Source of the DNA: Acidaminobacter sp964416305 | Lineage (GTDB): Bacteria > Bacillota > Clostridia > Peptostreptococcales > Acidaminobacteraceae | Reading direction: 5' to 3' | Assembly (NCBI GenBank): GCA_964416305.1 | Contig: CAYQDM010000003.1 | Span: forward strand, 62,001 to 126,000 | DNA: 64,000 nucleotides | Shown: piece by piece, positions 17,843 to 25,582 of the stretch | Position numbering within the stretch: position 1 is the stretch's first letter | Layout: every line of letters begins with the position of its first letter | Notes under the pieces: model-generated | What the model saw: only the letters and a program-made list of their open reading frames with translations | Database searches by the model: none | What the model was told of the DNA's origin: nothing | Position numbers and translations under genes: made by a program

Positions 17843-17871
17843 TTTACAGAGTTGCTCACTTCTTTTACAAT
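17843..17871 (+). promoter_or_regulatory. Sigma-A-type promoter before the 123-residue protein gene
   Basis: TTTACA (17843-17848) and TACAAT (17866-17871), each five of six to consensus, are separated by exactly 17 bases. They lie about 40 bases before the ATG at 17910. Confidence 0.6.
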
Positions 17872-17909
17872 AGGAATGAGCTATAGTTTGGATCAAGGAG
17901 GGACATGGC

Positions 17910-18281
17910 ATGCTTGATCAATTGACTGCACTGCTAATTTTAATGCTGATGCTGTCCGTGGTGGGCTACCTGATGTCTGCGCTAAAGGAATCAATGGACT
18001 TTAAAAGGGCCGTGGTTCGATTCAAGAGCCGCAAGGTCACTCAGAGCCTGATTGATCAGTATGATGTGAAAATTTTTAAACTTGGCGGCAGACGCGTCAA
18101 TATTGGAGATGAAGTAAAAATTGTGCTCGAGAATGAAGAACAGCTGAAAGGCTTCATTCTCGGTGCCAGAAAAAAGCTGAACTCTCTGGCTCTGATCACG
18201 GAACTGGACGAAATCGTGGAACTGAACATCAGGCAAATTCGAAAGCTGAAGATTGTAACCAAATATGGCCGATTGTTTTGA
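17910..18281 (+). CDS. Uncharacterised small protein: one membrane helix plus a small beta-rich domain
   Basis: I do not recognise this 123-residue protein. Residues about 5-25 form a membrane helix (LTALLILMLMLSVVGYLM). A basic segment follows (DFKRAVVRFKSRKVTQ), then a compact domain from about residue 60 (RRVNIGDEVKIVLENEEQL, KGFILGARKKLN, SLALITELDEI). That strand pattern, with a G before the second strand and an N after it, faintly resembles an Sm-like or PRC-barrel fold. This is inference. A strong AAGGAGGGA site precedes the ATG and it has its own promoter. It lies 48 bases before an HlyD-like gene and is probably co-transcribed with it. Confidence 0.75.
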   Translation: MLDQLTALLILMLMLSVVGYLMSALKESMDFKRAVVRFKSRKVTQSLIDQYDVKIFKLGGRRVNIGDEVKIVLENEEQLKGFILGARKKLNSLALITELDEIVELNIRQIRKLKIVTKYGRLF

Positions 18282-18329
18282 TACAGACAACACATAATAA
18301 ACGATTTGGCATGAACAGGAGAGGGTGAA

Positions 18330-19571
18330 ATGAGAATCAAACATTATGGACGGTTTTTTATGTCCATGCTGATTCTGGTACTGGCCCTGTCTGCGGTTGG
18401 GATGATGATTTACCGCACCTGGTTCCTAAAGGAAACTGCGTATGAAGTGACCTATGATACACTCGACATCGACAAGACCTATGCTTCCGTGATTTTCAGG
18501 AGGGAAACCCTGGTAAGAAGCAACGTAGGCGGCAGTGCCGCGTATGCGGCTGAGGACGGATCGAGGATAAAACGCGGTGAAAAAATCATGGAAATTCAGA
18601 GTGATGGACAGACTGCCGCGGCATCGGTCGAAGAAGAGCCGCTGACCTCGATTAAAATTGACGAAATGCTGACCGGCGACATTGACAATCTCAATAAGGA
18701 AATTGAACAAATTGAAGATGCAATCCATGAGGAAGCCGCGCTGCAAAACTTTGAACGCGTCGCTGAACTCAGGAAGGATTTGATGCTGAAGCTCGACAAG
18801 AAGATCAAGCTGCTGGACGACAAGAGTCTTTTGCGAAAAGGTGCGTCCTCCTTCAAACAGGCCTATGTTGGATCCCTGGAAGCTGTCGAGGGTGAAGTGG
18901 TCGAGTTTTTCAGTCAGGATGCGGGCATTGTCTCCTATGAGACTGATGGCTTGGAGCAGACGCTGACCATTGAAAATCTCTACACCATTAATTATGCCAA
19001 GCTGATGAGTGAGACACCTCCGGTGATGAAAGATCTGACCACCGCGCTGGTCGCACCAGGCAGTATCGTTTACAGATTGATTGATCCTTCTGCCTGGTTT
19101 ATCGCGGCACAAATCGCGAAGGAAGAAATTGATCTTTATGAAAAAGACAAAGTGCTGGATGTTGAGTTTGATGGAACTAAAATAGTCGGTTCCGTTGCGG
19201 ATGTGTTTGAGAGCGGCGGAAATGGCATACTGGTTATCAAAATCAACGAGCTTCATCCGGCTTTTTATACGAAACGCTATGTGGATGTTCGGATTGTGAG
19301 AGAGAATTTTCAAGGTCTGAAAGTATTGAAATCCTCCATTGTCACCCTCGAGGGCACTACAGGCGTTTTCGTCCTCGACATTGATCACCGGGCAATCTTC
19401 AGACCGGTCAAAATTCTGGGTTACAATGAGGACTATGCCGTCGTTAAGGACGGGTACCTGATTTCGGACGCTGAAAGCGGCTCTGAACGCGTTAAGACTC
19501 TTGAAGTTCGCAATTTGGTGCTGATTGATCCAACAGGCGTCAAGTCAGGAGACAAATTTGAACAGAGGTGA
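18330..19571 (+). CDS. HlyD-family-like membrane-anchored adaptor protein, no transporter partner nearby
   Basis: 413 residues. One N-terminal membrane helix (FMSMLILVLALSAVGMMIY) is followed by a lipoyl-like half-motif (AAEDGSRIKRGEKIMEI), a helical coiled-coil region (about residues 110-180) and a C-terminal beta region with LVAPGSIVYRLIDPSAWF, which resembles the membrane-fusion-protein barrel. HlyD adaptors normally link an inner-membrane pump to an outer channel, but no pump gene is adjacent. In Clostridia a similar gene commonly precedes yggS-sepF, which suggests an envelope or division role. The ATG at 18330 follows GAGAGGGTG. Confidence 0.75.
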   Translation: MRIKHYGRFFMSMLILVLALSAVGMMIYRTWFLKETAYEVTYDTLDIDKTYASVIFRRETLVRSNVGGSAAYAAEDGSRIKRGEKIMEIQSDGQTAAASVEEEPLTSIKIDEMLTGDIDNLNKEIEQIEDAIHEEAALQNFERVAELRKDLMLKLDKKIKLLDDKSLLRKGASSFKQAYVGSLEAVEGEVVEFFSQDAGIVSYETDGLEQTLTIENLYTINYAKLMSETPPVMKDLTTALVAPGSIVYRLIDPSAWFIAAQIAKEEIDLYEKDKVLDVEFDGTKIVGSVADVFESGGNGILVIKINELHPAFYTKRYVDVRIVRENFQGLKVLKSSIVTLEGTTGVFVLDIDHRAIFRPVKILGYNEDYAVVKDGYLISDAESGSERVKTLEVRNLVLIDPTGVKSGDKFEQR

Positions 19572-19576
19572 AAGTA

Positions 19577-20275
19577 ATGATGACAACGGAGAAGCTGCGG
19601 GATCACCTGAAGCAAGTCGAGTCTCGCATTCGCGAGGCAGCGATCAGATCCGGCAGGACACCTGAGGCTATTCAGCTGGTCGCCGTCACAAAGACGCAGA
19701 GTATAGAGACCTTGGAGAAGGCTTTTGATGCCGGGGTAAGAACAGTTGGCGAGAACCGGGTCCAGGAACTTTTAGCCAAATGGCCGAACTTCGAAAATCG
19801 CTTTGAATGGCATATTATTGGCCATTTGCAAACGAATAAAGTAAAATATATCATTGATAAAGTCGCGCTCATCCACTCCGTTGACAGCCTAAAGCTCGCT
19901 CAGGAAATATCGAGGCAAGCCACAAAAATTGGCAAGATAATGCCGGTGCTGATTCAGGTGAATCCTGCTGAGGAAGAGACAAAATTTGGTCTTTCAAGCA
20001 GTGAGGTTGAGGTACTGGTAAGAGAGGCTGCCTTGCTGCCCGGAATTAAAATTCAAGGCCTTATGACCATTGCGCCTTTTGTTGATGATGAAGGTCTGCT
20101 CAGACAGGTCTTCAGCGATATGCGCCGGATCTTCGACCATTTGAAAGACGTGTCTGTTCCGGGTGTTGAGATGAAACATCTCTCCATGGGGATGACCCAT
20201 GATTTTGAGATTGCCATTGAAGAAGGCGCGACAATGGTACGTATTGGATCGGGCTTATTTGGTGAAAGACATTAG
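19577..20275 (+). CDS. YggS/YlmE family pyridoxal phosphate homeostasis protein
   Basis: Alanine racemase-like TIM barrel that binds pyridoxal 5'-phosphate and buffers it; no catalytic activity is established. The PLP lysine is K39 in LVAVTKTQ. GENRVQELLAKW, WHIIGHLQTNK, HSVDSLKLA and LSMGMTHDFEIAI are family signatures. ATG 19577 has CAGAGGTG six bases upstream. An in-frame GTG at 19568 is part of that site. It overlaps no neighbour and lies in the ylm-type cluster before sepF. Confidence 0.93.
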   Translation: MMTTEKLRDHLKQVESRIREAAIRSGRTPEAIQLVAVTKTQSIETLEKAFDAGVRTVGENRVQELLAKWPNFENRFEWHIIGHLQTNKVKYIIDKVALIHSVDSLKLAQEISRQATKIGKIMPVLIQVNPAEEETKFGLSSSEVEVLVREAALLPGIKIQGLMTIAPFVDDEGLLRQVFSDMRRIFDHLKDVSVPGVEMKHLSMGMTHDFEIAIEEGATMVRIGSGLFGERH

Positions 20276-20306
20276 ATGAAGACTGAACTGCCTGTTAATG
20301 ATAATA

Positions 20307-20323
20307 AGTGACCTTTAGTGACC
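20307..20323 (+). repeat. Short direct repeat in the yggS-sepF gap
   Basis: AGTGACC occurs at 20307-20313 and again at 20317-20323, one helical turn apart, about 50 bases before sepF. It could be a regulator site or chance. Confidence 0.3.
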
Positions 20324-20368
20324 ATCGGCAAAGAAAAGCACTGCAATTTGAGAAAGGGGCGCTAACCC

Positions 20369-20842
20369 ATGGCAGAAAAATTTATTGACAAAGTCAGAAG
20401 CATGATGGGATTTGAGACTTCTCAGGATGAGGAAGTGTATGAAGAAGACTTTGCGGAGGATGATGACGTGTACGATCGCAGCTACGCAGGAGCACCCGGA
20501 AATTATTCAAATCCGAATAAGGTCGTCAATCTTCATAAAAACCAAAGCATGAAAGTAGTGTTGTATCAACCGAGGGATTTCGAAGATACGCGTGCTGTCA
20601 TAGACAGCCTCAAGACAAAAAAACCTGTCATTTTAAACATTGAAGAACTCGACCCTGAACTTGCAAGGAAAATTTTCGATTTTTGCAGCGGCGCGCTGTA
20701 TGCCATTGATGGTCATATTCAAAAGGTGTCGAGGGGCATCTTTATCCTGGCGCCCAGCAATGTAGACATTTCAGGGGATGTACGCGGTGAACTGGAAAAC
20801 AAAGGCGTTTTCGCCTGGTCGACACGAAAAGACAGCTTCTAA
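20369..20842 (+). CDS. sepF: SepF, FtsZ membrane tether (DUF552)
   Basis: Division protein of 157 residues that binds the FtsZ C-terminal peptide and anchors it to the membrane. An amphipathic N-terminal helix is visible (FIDKVRSMMGF), then an acidic linker (about residues 18-40) and the SepF core from about residue 62 (MKVVLYQPRDFEDTRAVIDSL, KPVILNIEELDPELARKIFDF). Because ftsA is absent from its normal position, SepF may be the main tether here (inference). Confidence 0.94.
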   Translation: MAEKFIDKVRSMMGFETSQDEEVYEEDFAEDDDVYDRSYAGAPGNYSNPNKVVNLHKNQSMKVVLYQPRDFEDTRAVIDSLKTKKPVILNIEELDPELARKIFDFCSGALYAIDGHIQKVSRGIFILAPSNVDISGDVRGELENKGVFAWSTRKDSF

Positions 20843-20858
20843 AAGCAGGAGGATTTAA

Positions 20859-21116
20859 ATGTATTTGTTCAAAACAACCATGATCTATTTTTTGAATTTA
20901 GTGGTATTCTTAATCTTGATTCGAGCAGTGCTGAGCTGGTTTATCAGAGATTTGAGAAATCCCATCGCCGCGTTTGTTTACCAAGTGACGGAGCCGTTGC
21001 TCTCGCCCTTCAGACATATTATTCAACGCCTTGGCTATAATGGCATGATCGACTTTTCACCAATTTTGCTGATTATTACAGTGCAACTTCTGTCCAGTTT
21101 TATTATTGGATTATGA
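20859..21116 (+). CDS. YggT family membrane protein
   Basis: 85-residue protein with two hydrophobic helices (IYFLNLVVFLILIRAVLSWF and SPILLIITVQLLSSFII) and the family motif PIAAFVYQVTEPLLSPFRHII between them. YggT proteins are found beside sepF in Gram-positive bacteria. The molecular role is not known. It follows a GGAGG site and its TGA overlaps the start of the next gene. Confidence 0.9.
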   Translation: MYLFKTTMIYFLNLVVFLILIRAVLSWFIRDLRNPIAAFVYQVTEPLLSPFRHIIQRLGYNGMIDFSPILLIITVQLLSSFIIGL

Positions 21117-21910
21117 TGGATCGGACGAAGTGGTTGGAGGGTGCAAGAGAGGATACGACTCGTGCGCAAATGGCAAAAGTCTACGATCAGTTGTCCCAGT
21201 GTCAGCGCCAGAGCAGGCCGGTTTTCACGGATTTTATCAATCCGGTGGTCCAGGATCTGTGCGACTATCACTTTGCCGCTTCAAAAGATAAAGATTTGCC
21301 AATGATGCATTTTGAAGGCGGCCACGCTGGATTTGAATCTTGTGTAATAGGATTTTATCCGCCGGGGGAAACGATAGAATTGACGCCGGTACCCATAGCC
21401 CTTCTCGAAATCAGCGCGCTTGAGGAGACGGCATCCTGGTCCCACAGAGATCTGCTTGGCAGTCTTCTGGGGCTCGGCATCTCCAGGGAGAAATTCGGCG
21501 ACCTGAGAGTGGGGGAGAATGCCGCTTATGTTTTTGTGCTTGAAAAGTTGGCACCTTTTGTCATAAACGCGCTTGCGCGGGTCTCAAGAGATCCGGTCAG
21601 CGTCAGGGAAGTGCCGTGGTCAGAGTTTCCGGCAGAAGATGCTGGCGGTGAACTCCTATTCAGGACAGTCAAGTCGCCAAGGCTGGATGCTGTCATTGCG
21701 GCGGGGTTTGATCTGTCCAGGAGTCAGGCGCAAAAGCTCGTAGAGGCAGAGCGTGTGAAGGTGAACCACAGACCTCAGAACAGGCCGGACAAAGCAGTAC
21801 CGGAAGATGCCGTAATCTCCGTGCGGGGGTATGGGCGTTTGGTGTTGGTGGAGAACATGGGCACCTCTAAAAAGGACAGAACCAAGATGCAGCTCAAGCG
21901 GTTTCGTTAA
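21113..21910 (+). CDS. S4-domain RNA-binding protein, YlmH type
   Basis: 265 residues. The C-terminal S4 domain (about residues 182-245: RLDAVIAAGFDLSRSQAQKLV, KVNHRPQNRPDK) binds RNA. The N-terminal domain (LPMMHFEGGHAGFESCVIGFYPP) is the YlmH-specific region. B. subtilis YlmH is reported to take part in rescue of stalled 50S subunits, alongside RqcH, whose homologue also lies in this window. It overlaps yggT. divIVA, which often follows, is not present; the ileS leader follows. Confidence 0.9.
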   Translation: MMDRTKWLEGAREDTTRAQMAKVYDQLSQCQRQSRPVFTDFINPVVQDLCDYHFAASKDKDLPMMHFEGGHAGFESCVIGFYPPGETIELTPVPIALLEISALEETASWSHRDLLGSLLGLGISREKFGDLRVGENAAYVFVLEKLAPFVINALARVSRDPVSVREVPWSEFPAEDAGGELLFRTVKSPRLDAVIAAGFDLSRSQAQKLVEAERVKVNHRPQNRPDKAVPEDAVISVRGYGRLVLVENMGTSKKDRTKMQLKRFR

Positions 21911-21984
21911 GCGCCTTTTGGGTGGCCAATGGTTTTTGAATTCAGCTTGGACGAAGCGCCTGTTGATGGGTTCAACAAAACGGG

Positions 21985-22013
21985 TTGACGCTGAGCGGAA
22001 CTTGTAATATAAT
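21985..22013 (+). promoter_or_regulatory. Sigma-A promoter of the ileS T-box leader
   Basis: TTGACG (21985-21990), 17 bases, then a perfect TATAAT (22008-22013). Transcription should begin near 22020, just before the T-box stem I. The bases from 21911 to 21984 hold nothing I can identify beyond a small TGTTGA/TCAACA hairpin. Confidence 0.85.
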
Positions 22014-22019
22014 TTTGCA

Positions 22020-22270
22020 GTGTATACAGCGTAGACGGGAAGAGTACTTCAGAGCATGTGTCTCAAGAGAGCCGGCAAAGGGTGGAAACCGGTGGCCATA
22101 CTGAAGGAAAATCGCCCCTGAGCTTTCACGTGAGCCTGTAATCTGGCTAGCGTCGAACGTATAAGCCGCGTTAAGGTTCTTTGAGTGGTGTCTCTGTTTT
22201 ACTGGGGGCTCAAGCTGGGTGGTACCGCGATTGATGATCGTCCCTGGGCATATTTGCTCAGGTTTTTTTG
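22020..22270 (+). promoter_or_regulatory. T-box riboswitch (tRNA-Ile sensing) upstream of ileS
   Basis: The T-box sequence GGGTGGTACCGCG is at 22217-22229. Stem I features are visible: AGAGA at 22066-22070 followed by a CCGG...CCGG distal stem with GGTGGAAACC. A likely specifier ATC at 22111-22113 (Ile codon) lies after GAAGGAAA and before CCCCTGAG. Uncharged tRNA-Ile would pair with the specifier and with the T-box, form the antiterminator and allow ileS transcription. This 410-base gap contains no gene. Confidence 0.93.
22243..22269 (+). terminator. Regulated terminator of the ileS T-box
   Basis: CCTGGGCA (22243-22250), TATT loop, TGCTCAGG (22255-22262) with one G-U pair, then seven Ts. 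It is the default terminator that charged tRNA leaves intact. Confidence 0.85.
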
Positions 22271-22321
22271 TTTATTAAGTCCGGCTGTTTGCCGGAACTA
22301 CTTGAATAGGGGTGTAGATGC

Positions 22322-25300
22322 GTGGGTTATCCTGAATTGTCGAAGAAACCAGTTTCCGAAACGGAACAAGAATTAAGAGGTCATTGGGACCAGATTGATT
22401 TGCTGCATCAAAGTGTCAACAGTCGTGAAGGCAGACCGGGCTTTGTCTTCTATGATGGGCCGCCAACCGCAAACGGACGTCCCGGCATTCACCACGTCCT
22501 CGCGCGCGCGCTGAAGGATTCCATTTGCCGCTATAAAACCATGCAAGGCTATCAAGTTAAGCGAAAAGCCGGCTGGGACACACATGGTCTTCCGGTGGAG
22601 ATCGAGGTTGAAAAGCGCCTCAACCTCAACAACAAGCTTGAAATTGAGTCCTACGGCATTGAAAACTTCAACCATCAGTGTCGCGAGTCCGTTTTTGAAT
22701 ACGAAAGTGTGTGGCGGGATCAGACAGAGCGCATGGCTTATTTGATCGATCTTGAAAATCCCTACATTACTCTCGACAATGATTATATCGAAACAGAGTG
22801 GTGGATCCTGGACCAGTTCTTTAAGCAAGGTTATATCTATGAAGGTCATAAAATTCTCCCTTACTGTGCCCGCTGCGGCACCGGTCTCGCTTCCCACGAG
22901 GTCGCACAGGGTTATCAGGAAATCAAGACTGCTACAGTCTATGTCAAATTTAAGCGAAAAGATGCGGACGAGTACTTCCTCGTTTGGACGACGACGCCTT
23001 GGACGCTGGCTTCCAACGTGGCATTGACCGTCAGCGCCAAAGAAATCTATGTCAAAGTCAGACAAAATGATGAAATATATTACGTCGCCAAGGCGCTGGC
23101 GCCCGCTGTGCTTGGCAAAGAATATGAAGTTCTCGAGGAAATGGACGGCAAATCCCTTGAGTATGTCGAATACGAGCAGCTCATGCCATTTGTCAAAGCG
23201 GATAAGAAGGCGTTTTTTGTTACTTTGGCAGATTACGTTACTACAGATGATGGTACCGGCATAGTGCATACCGCGCCAGCTTTTGGCGAGGACGACTATA
23301 ATACCGGCGTCCGTTACAACTTGCCTGTTCTTCAGCCTGTCAACGAGGACGGAAAATATACCGAGACACCATGGGAAGGCAAATTTGTCATGGATGCGGA
23401 TCCGGAGATTATCGACTGGCTCAAGGAAACCGGCAAGCTTTACAAGCGCCAAACCATGGCTCATAATTATCCGCACTGCTGGCGCTGCAAAACGCCGCTC
23501 CTGTATTATGCAAAGCCAAGCTGGTATATTGAAATGACCAAATTCAGAGATCAATTGATAGAGAATAACAATTCTGTCAACTGGCATCCGTCTTACGTGG
23601 GAGAAAAGCGCTTTGGCAACTGGCTGGAGAATGTCAATGACTGGGCGATCTCACGCAGCCGTTATTGGGGTACACCGCTCAATATTTGGCGATGTGATGA
23701 TTGCGGCCACACGACTTCAGTCGCCTCCAGACAAGAGCTGATAGATCGTGCAAAGGAAGAGATCGGTCTCGACATTGAGCTCCATCGTCCTTATGTCGAT
23801 AGCATTCATCTGACTTGCGACAAGTGCGAAGGCAATATGACAAGGGTAACAGATGTCATAGACTGCTGGTTTGACAGCGGCGCAATGCCGTTTGCACAAC
23901 ACCACTGGCCTTTCGAGAACAAGGAGAATTTCGATCAGCTTTTCCCTGCGGATTTCATCTGCGAAGGCATTGATCAGACCCGTGGATGGTTCTATTCGCT
24001 GCTTGCCATTTCTACTTTTGTCATGGGCAAGGCACCGTACAAGAACGTTTTGGTCAACGACCTGATCCTGGATAAGGAAGGCAAGAAAATGTCCAAATCC
24101 AGGGGCAATATTGTAGATTCTTTCAAGTTGTTCGATCAATATGGAGCTGACGTTGTCCGCTGGTATCTCTATTTTGTATCTCCGGCTTGGACGCCAACCA
24201 AATTTGACGAAGAAGGTGTCCGCGAGGTTGAGAGCAAGTTCTTCAGAACCATAAAGAACGTCTACAATTTCTTCAGTCTCTATGCGAACACGGACAAAGT
24301 CGATGCGACGGCTAAATTTGTCGCGCCTGCCGACCGCCCTGAGCTCGACCGCTGGGTGCTTTCCAAACTGAATCGATTGGTAAACGAAACCACAGAAGCC
24401 CTCGAAGCATTTGACACAACGAAAGCGGTCAGAAAGATTCAGGAGTTTGTCAACGAAGACCTTTCCAACTGGTATATCCGTCGTTCCAGACGGCGTTTCT
24501 GGGAGACAGAAATGTCAGAAGACAAAATTGCAGTTTACAACACGACTTATGAAACACTGATCACTGTCTGCAAACTGGCTGCGCCTTTCGCACCATACGT
24601 CACAGAAGAGATTTACCGCAGCTTGACAGGTGAAACTTCTGTGCACCTGGCCATGTTCCCAGTTGCGGATGAAGCGCTGATTGACGAGCGTGTCGAGCAG
24701 AGAATGGACTTGATTCGAGACTTGGTGACCCTGGGCCGCGGTGCGCGTGAATCCGTCAAGATTAAAGTGCGTCAGCCAATTCAACGCGTTTACGTGGACG
24801 GACGTTATGAATCCCTGATTTCGGATCTTTCTGATCTGATCGAAGAAGAGCTTAATGTCAAGGAAGTAGTCTTTGCTGAAGACCTGGGCCTTTACATGAA
24901 CTTCTCACTGAAGCCAAACTTTAAAGTGCTCGGTCCTGTTTTAGGCAGCAAAATGGGCGCATTCTCAAAAGCTCTGCAAAATGTCAGCCCACAATCAGTT
25001 GCCCCAATCCTGAACAGCGGCGGTACCTTTGACATTGATCTGGAAGGAGATGCCTTCACGCTGGATCAGGAGAATGTCCTCGTCAACATTTCAGCGAAAG
25101 AGGGCTTTACAGTGGGTATGGACAATAATCTGTTCATGATCCTCGACACAACCCTGACTGACGATCTGATTCTGGAAGGTTATGCCCGAGAGTTGATTTC
25201 CAGAGTTCAGCAGATGCGTAAAGCAAATGATTTCAATGTGCTTGATGAGATTAAGATCTTCTATGAATGCGACGATCGCTTTGATGCCGGCATCATGGCA

Positions 25301-25420
25301 CATCAGGATTACATCAAAGGAGAAACCCTTGCTGTCGAACTGATTCGCGGTCAGCAGGCACCTTATGAGGATTATGTCCTGAATGATTGTGACGTCAGAC
25401 TTTATGTTCAAAAGCTCTAA
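22322..25420 (+). CDS. ileS: IleS, isoleucyl-tRNA synthetase, type 2 (archaeal/eukaryote-like form)
   Basis: Charges tRNA-Ile. Class I motifs: PGIHH (HIGH equivalent, about residues 54-58) and KMSKS at 589-593. RKAGWDTHGLPVEIEVEK, the zinc-like CARCGTGLASHEVA and CWRCKTPLLYYA match the IleRS2 group seen in Thermus, archaea and eukaryotes, whereas type 1 enzymes read PGWDxHGLPIE and end with a different zinc finger. At 1032 residues the length fits. Type 2 enzymes are generally resistant to mupirocin. GTG 22322 follows AATAGGGGTG. Control is by the T-box just upstream. Confidence 0.95.
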   Translation: MGYPELSKKPVSETEQELRGHWDQIDLLHQSVNSREGRPGFVFYDGPPTANGRPGIHHVLARALKDSICRYKTMQGYQVKRKAGWDTHGLPVEIEVEKRLNLNNKLEIESYGIENFNHQCRESVFEYESVWRDQTERMAYLIDLENPYITLDNDYIETEWWILDQFFKQGYIYEGHKILPYCARCGTGLASHEVAQGYQEIKTATVYVKFKRKDADEYFLVWTTTPWTLASNVALTVSAKEIYVKVRQNDEIYYVAKALAPAVLGKEYEVLEEMDGKSLEYVEYEQLMPFVKADKKAFFVTLADYVTTDDGTGIVHTAPAFGEDDYNTGVRYNLPVLQPVNEDGKYTETPWEGKFVMDADPEIIDWLKETGKLYKRQTMAHNYPHCWRCKTPLLYYAKPSWYIEMTKFRDQLIENNNSVNWHPSYVGEKRFGNWLENVNDWAISRSRYWGTPLNIWRCDDCGHTTSVASRQELIDRAKEEIGLDIELHRPYVDSIHLTCDKCEGNMTRVTDVIDCWFDSGAMPFAQHHWPFENKENFDQLFPADFICEGIDQTRGWFYSLLAISTFVMGKAPYKNVLVNDLILDKEGKKMSKSRGNIVDSFKLFDQYGADVVRWYLYFVSPAWTPTKFDEEGVREVESKFFRTIKNVYNFFSLYANTDKVDATAKFVAPADRPELDRWVLSKLNRLVNETTEALEAFDTTKAVRKIQEFVNEDLSNWYIRRSRRRFWETEMSEDKIAVYNTTYETLITVCKLAAPFAPYVTEEIYRSLTGETSVHLAMFPVADEALIDERVEQRMDLIRDLVTLGRGARESVKIKVRQPIQRVYVDGRYESLISDLSDLIEEELNVKEVVFAEDLGLYMNFSLKPNFKVLGPVLGSKMGAFSKALQNVSPQSVAPILNSGGTFDIDLEGDAFTLDQENVLVNISAKEGFTVGMDNNLFMILDTTLTDDLILEGYARELISRVQQMRKANDFNVLDEIKIFYECDDRFDAGIMAHQDYIKGETLAVELIRGQQAPYEDYVLNDCDVRLYVQKL

Positions 25421-25480
25421 AGTACTCACTGCCGTTTGACTCAACCCCTAAAGTTACAGCAGGATCCTCCAATGGCAAAG

Positions 25481-25510
25481 CAGGGACTAGGCGTTTGGCG
25501 CTCGTCCCTG
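25481..25510 (+). other. Stem-loop in the ileS-rluD gap
   Basis: CAGGGAC (25481-25487) pairs with GTCCCTG (25504-25510), and GCG/CGC extends it around a TTTGG loop. The tail is not a clean T run, so this is a weak terminator or an RNA structural element. The gap (25421-25582) otherwise holds no gene; lspA, which often sits before rluD, is not here. Confidence 0.55.
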
Positions 25511-25582
25511 TCTCTGTCTTATGGATCTTTAATAGGTTCACCGGCAAATGAGGATTCAAACCAAAAAGGAGGTGGCAGGCAT

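Noticed and set aside
18426..19388. Open frame of 320 codons on the minus strand opposite the HlyD-like gene
   Set aside because: The plus-strand frame has a strong ribosome site, a membrane helix and operon context. The antisense product shows no domain.
22373..23587. Open frame of 404 codons on the minus strand opposite ileS
   Set aside because: It lies wholly antisense to the conserved ileS coding frame, has no ribosome site or recognisable motif, and is explained by the codon bias of ileS.
25481..25510. PyrR-binding attenuator ahead of rluD-pyrR
   Set aside because: The hairpin lacks the conserved PyrR-binding loop sequence and a proper terminator/antiterminator pair.
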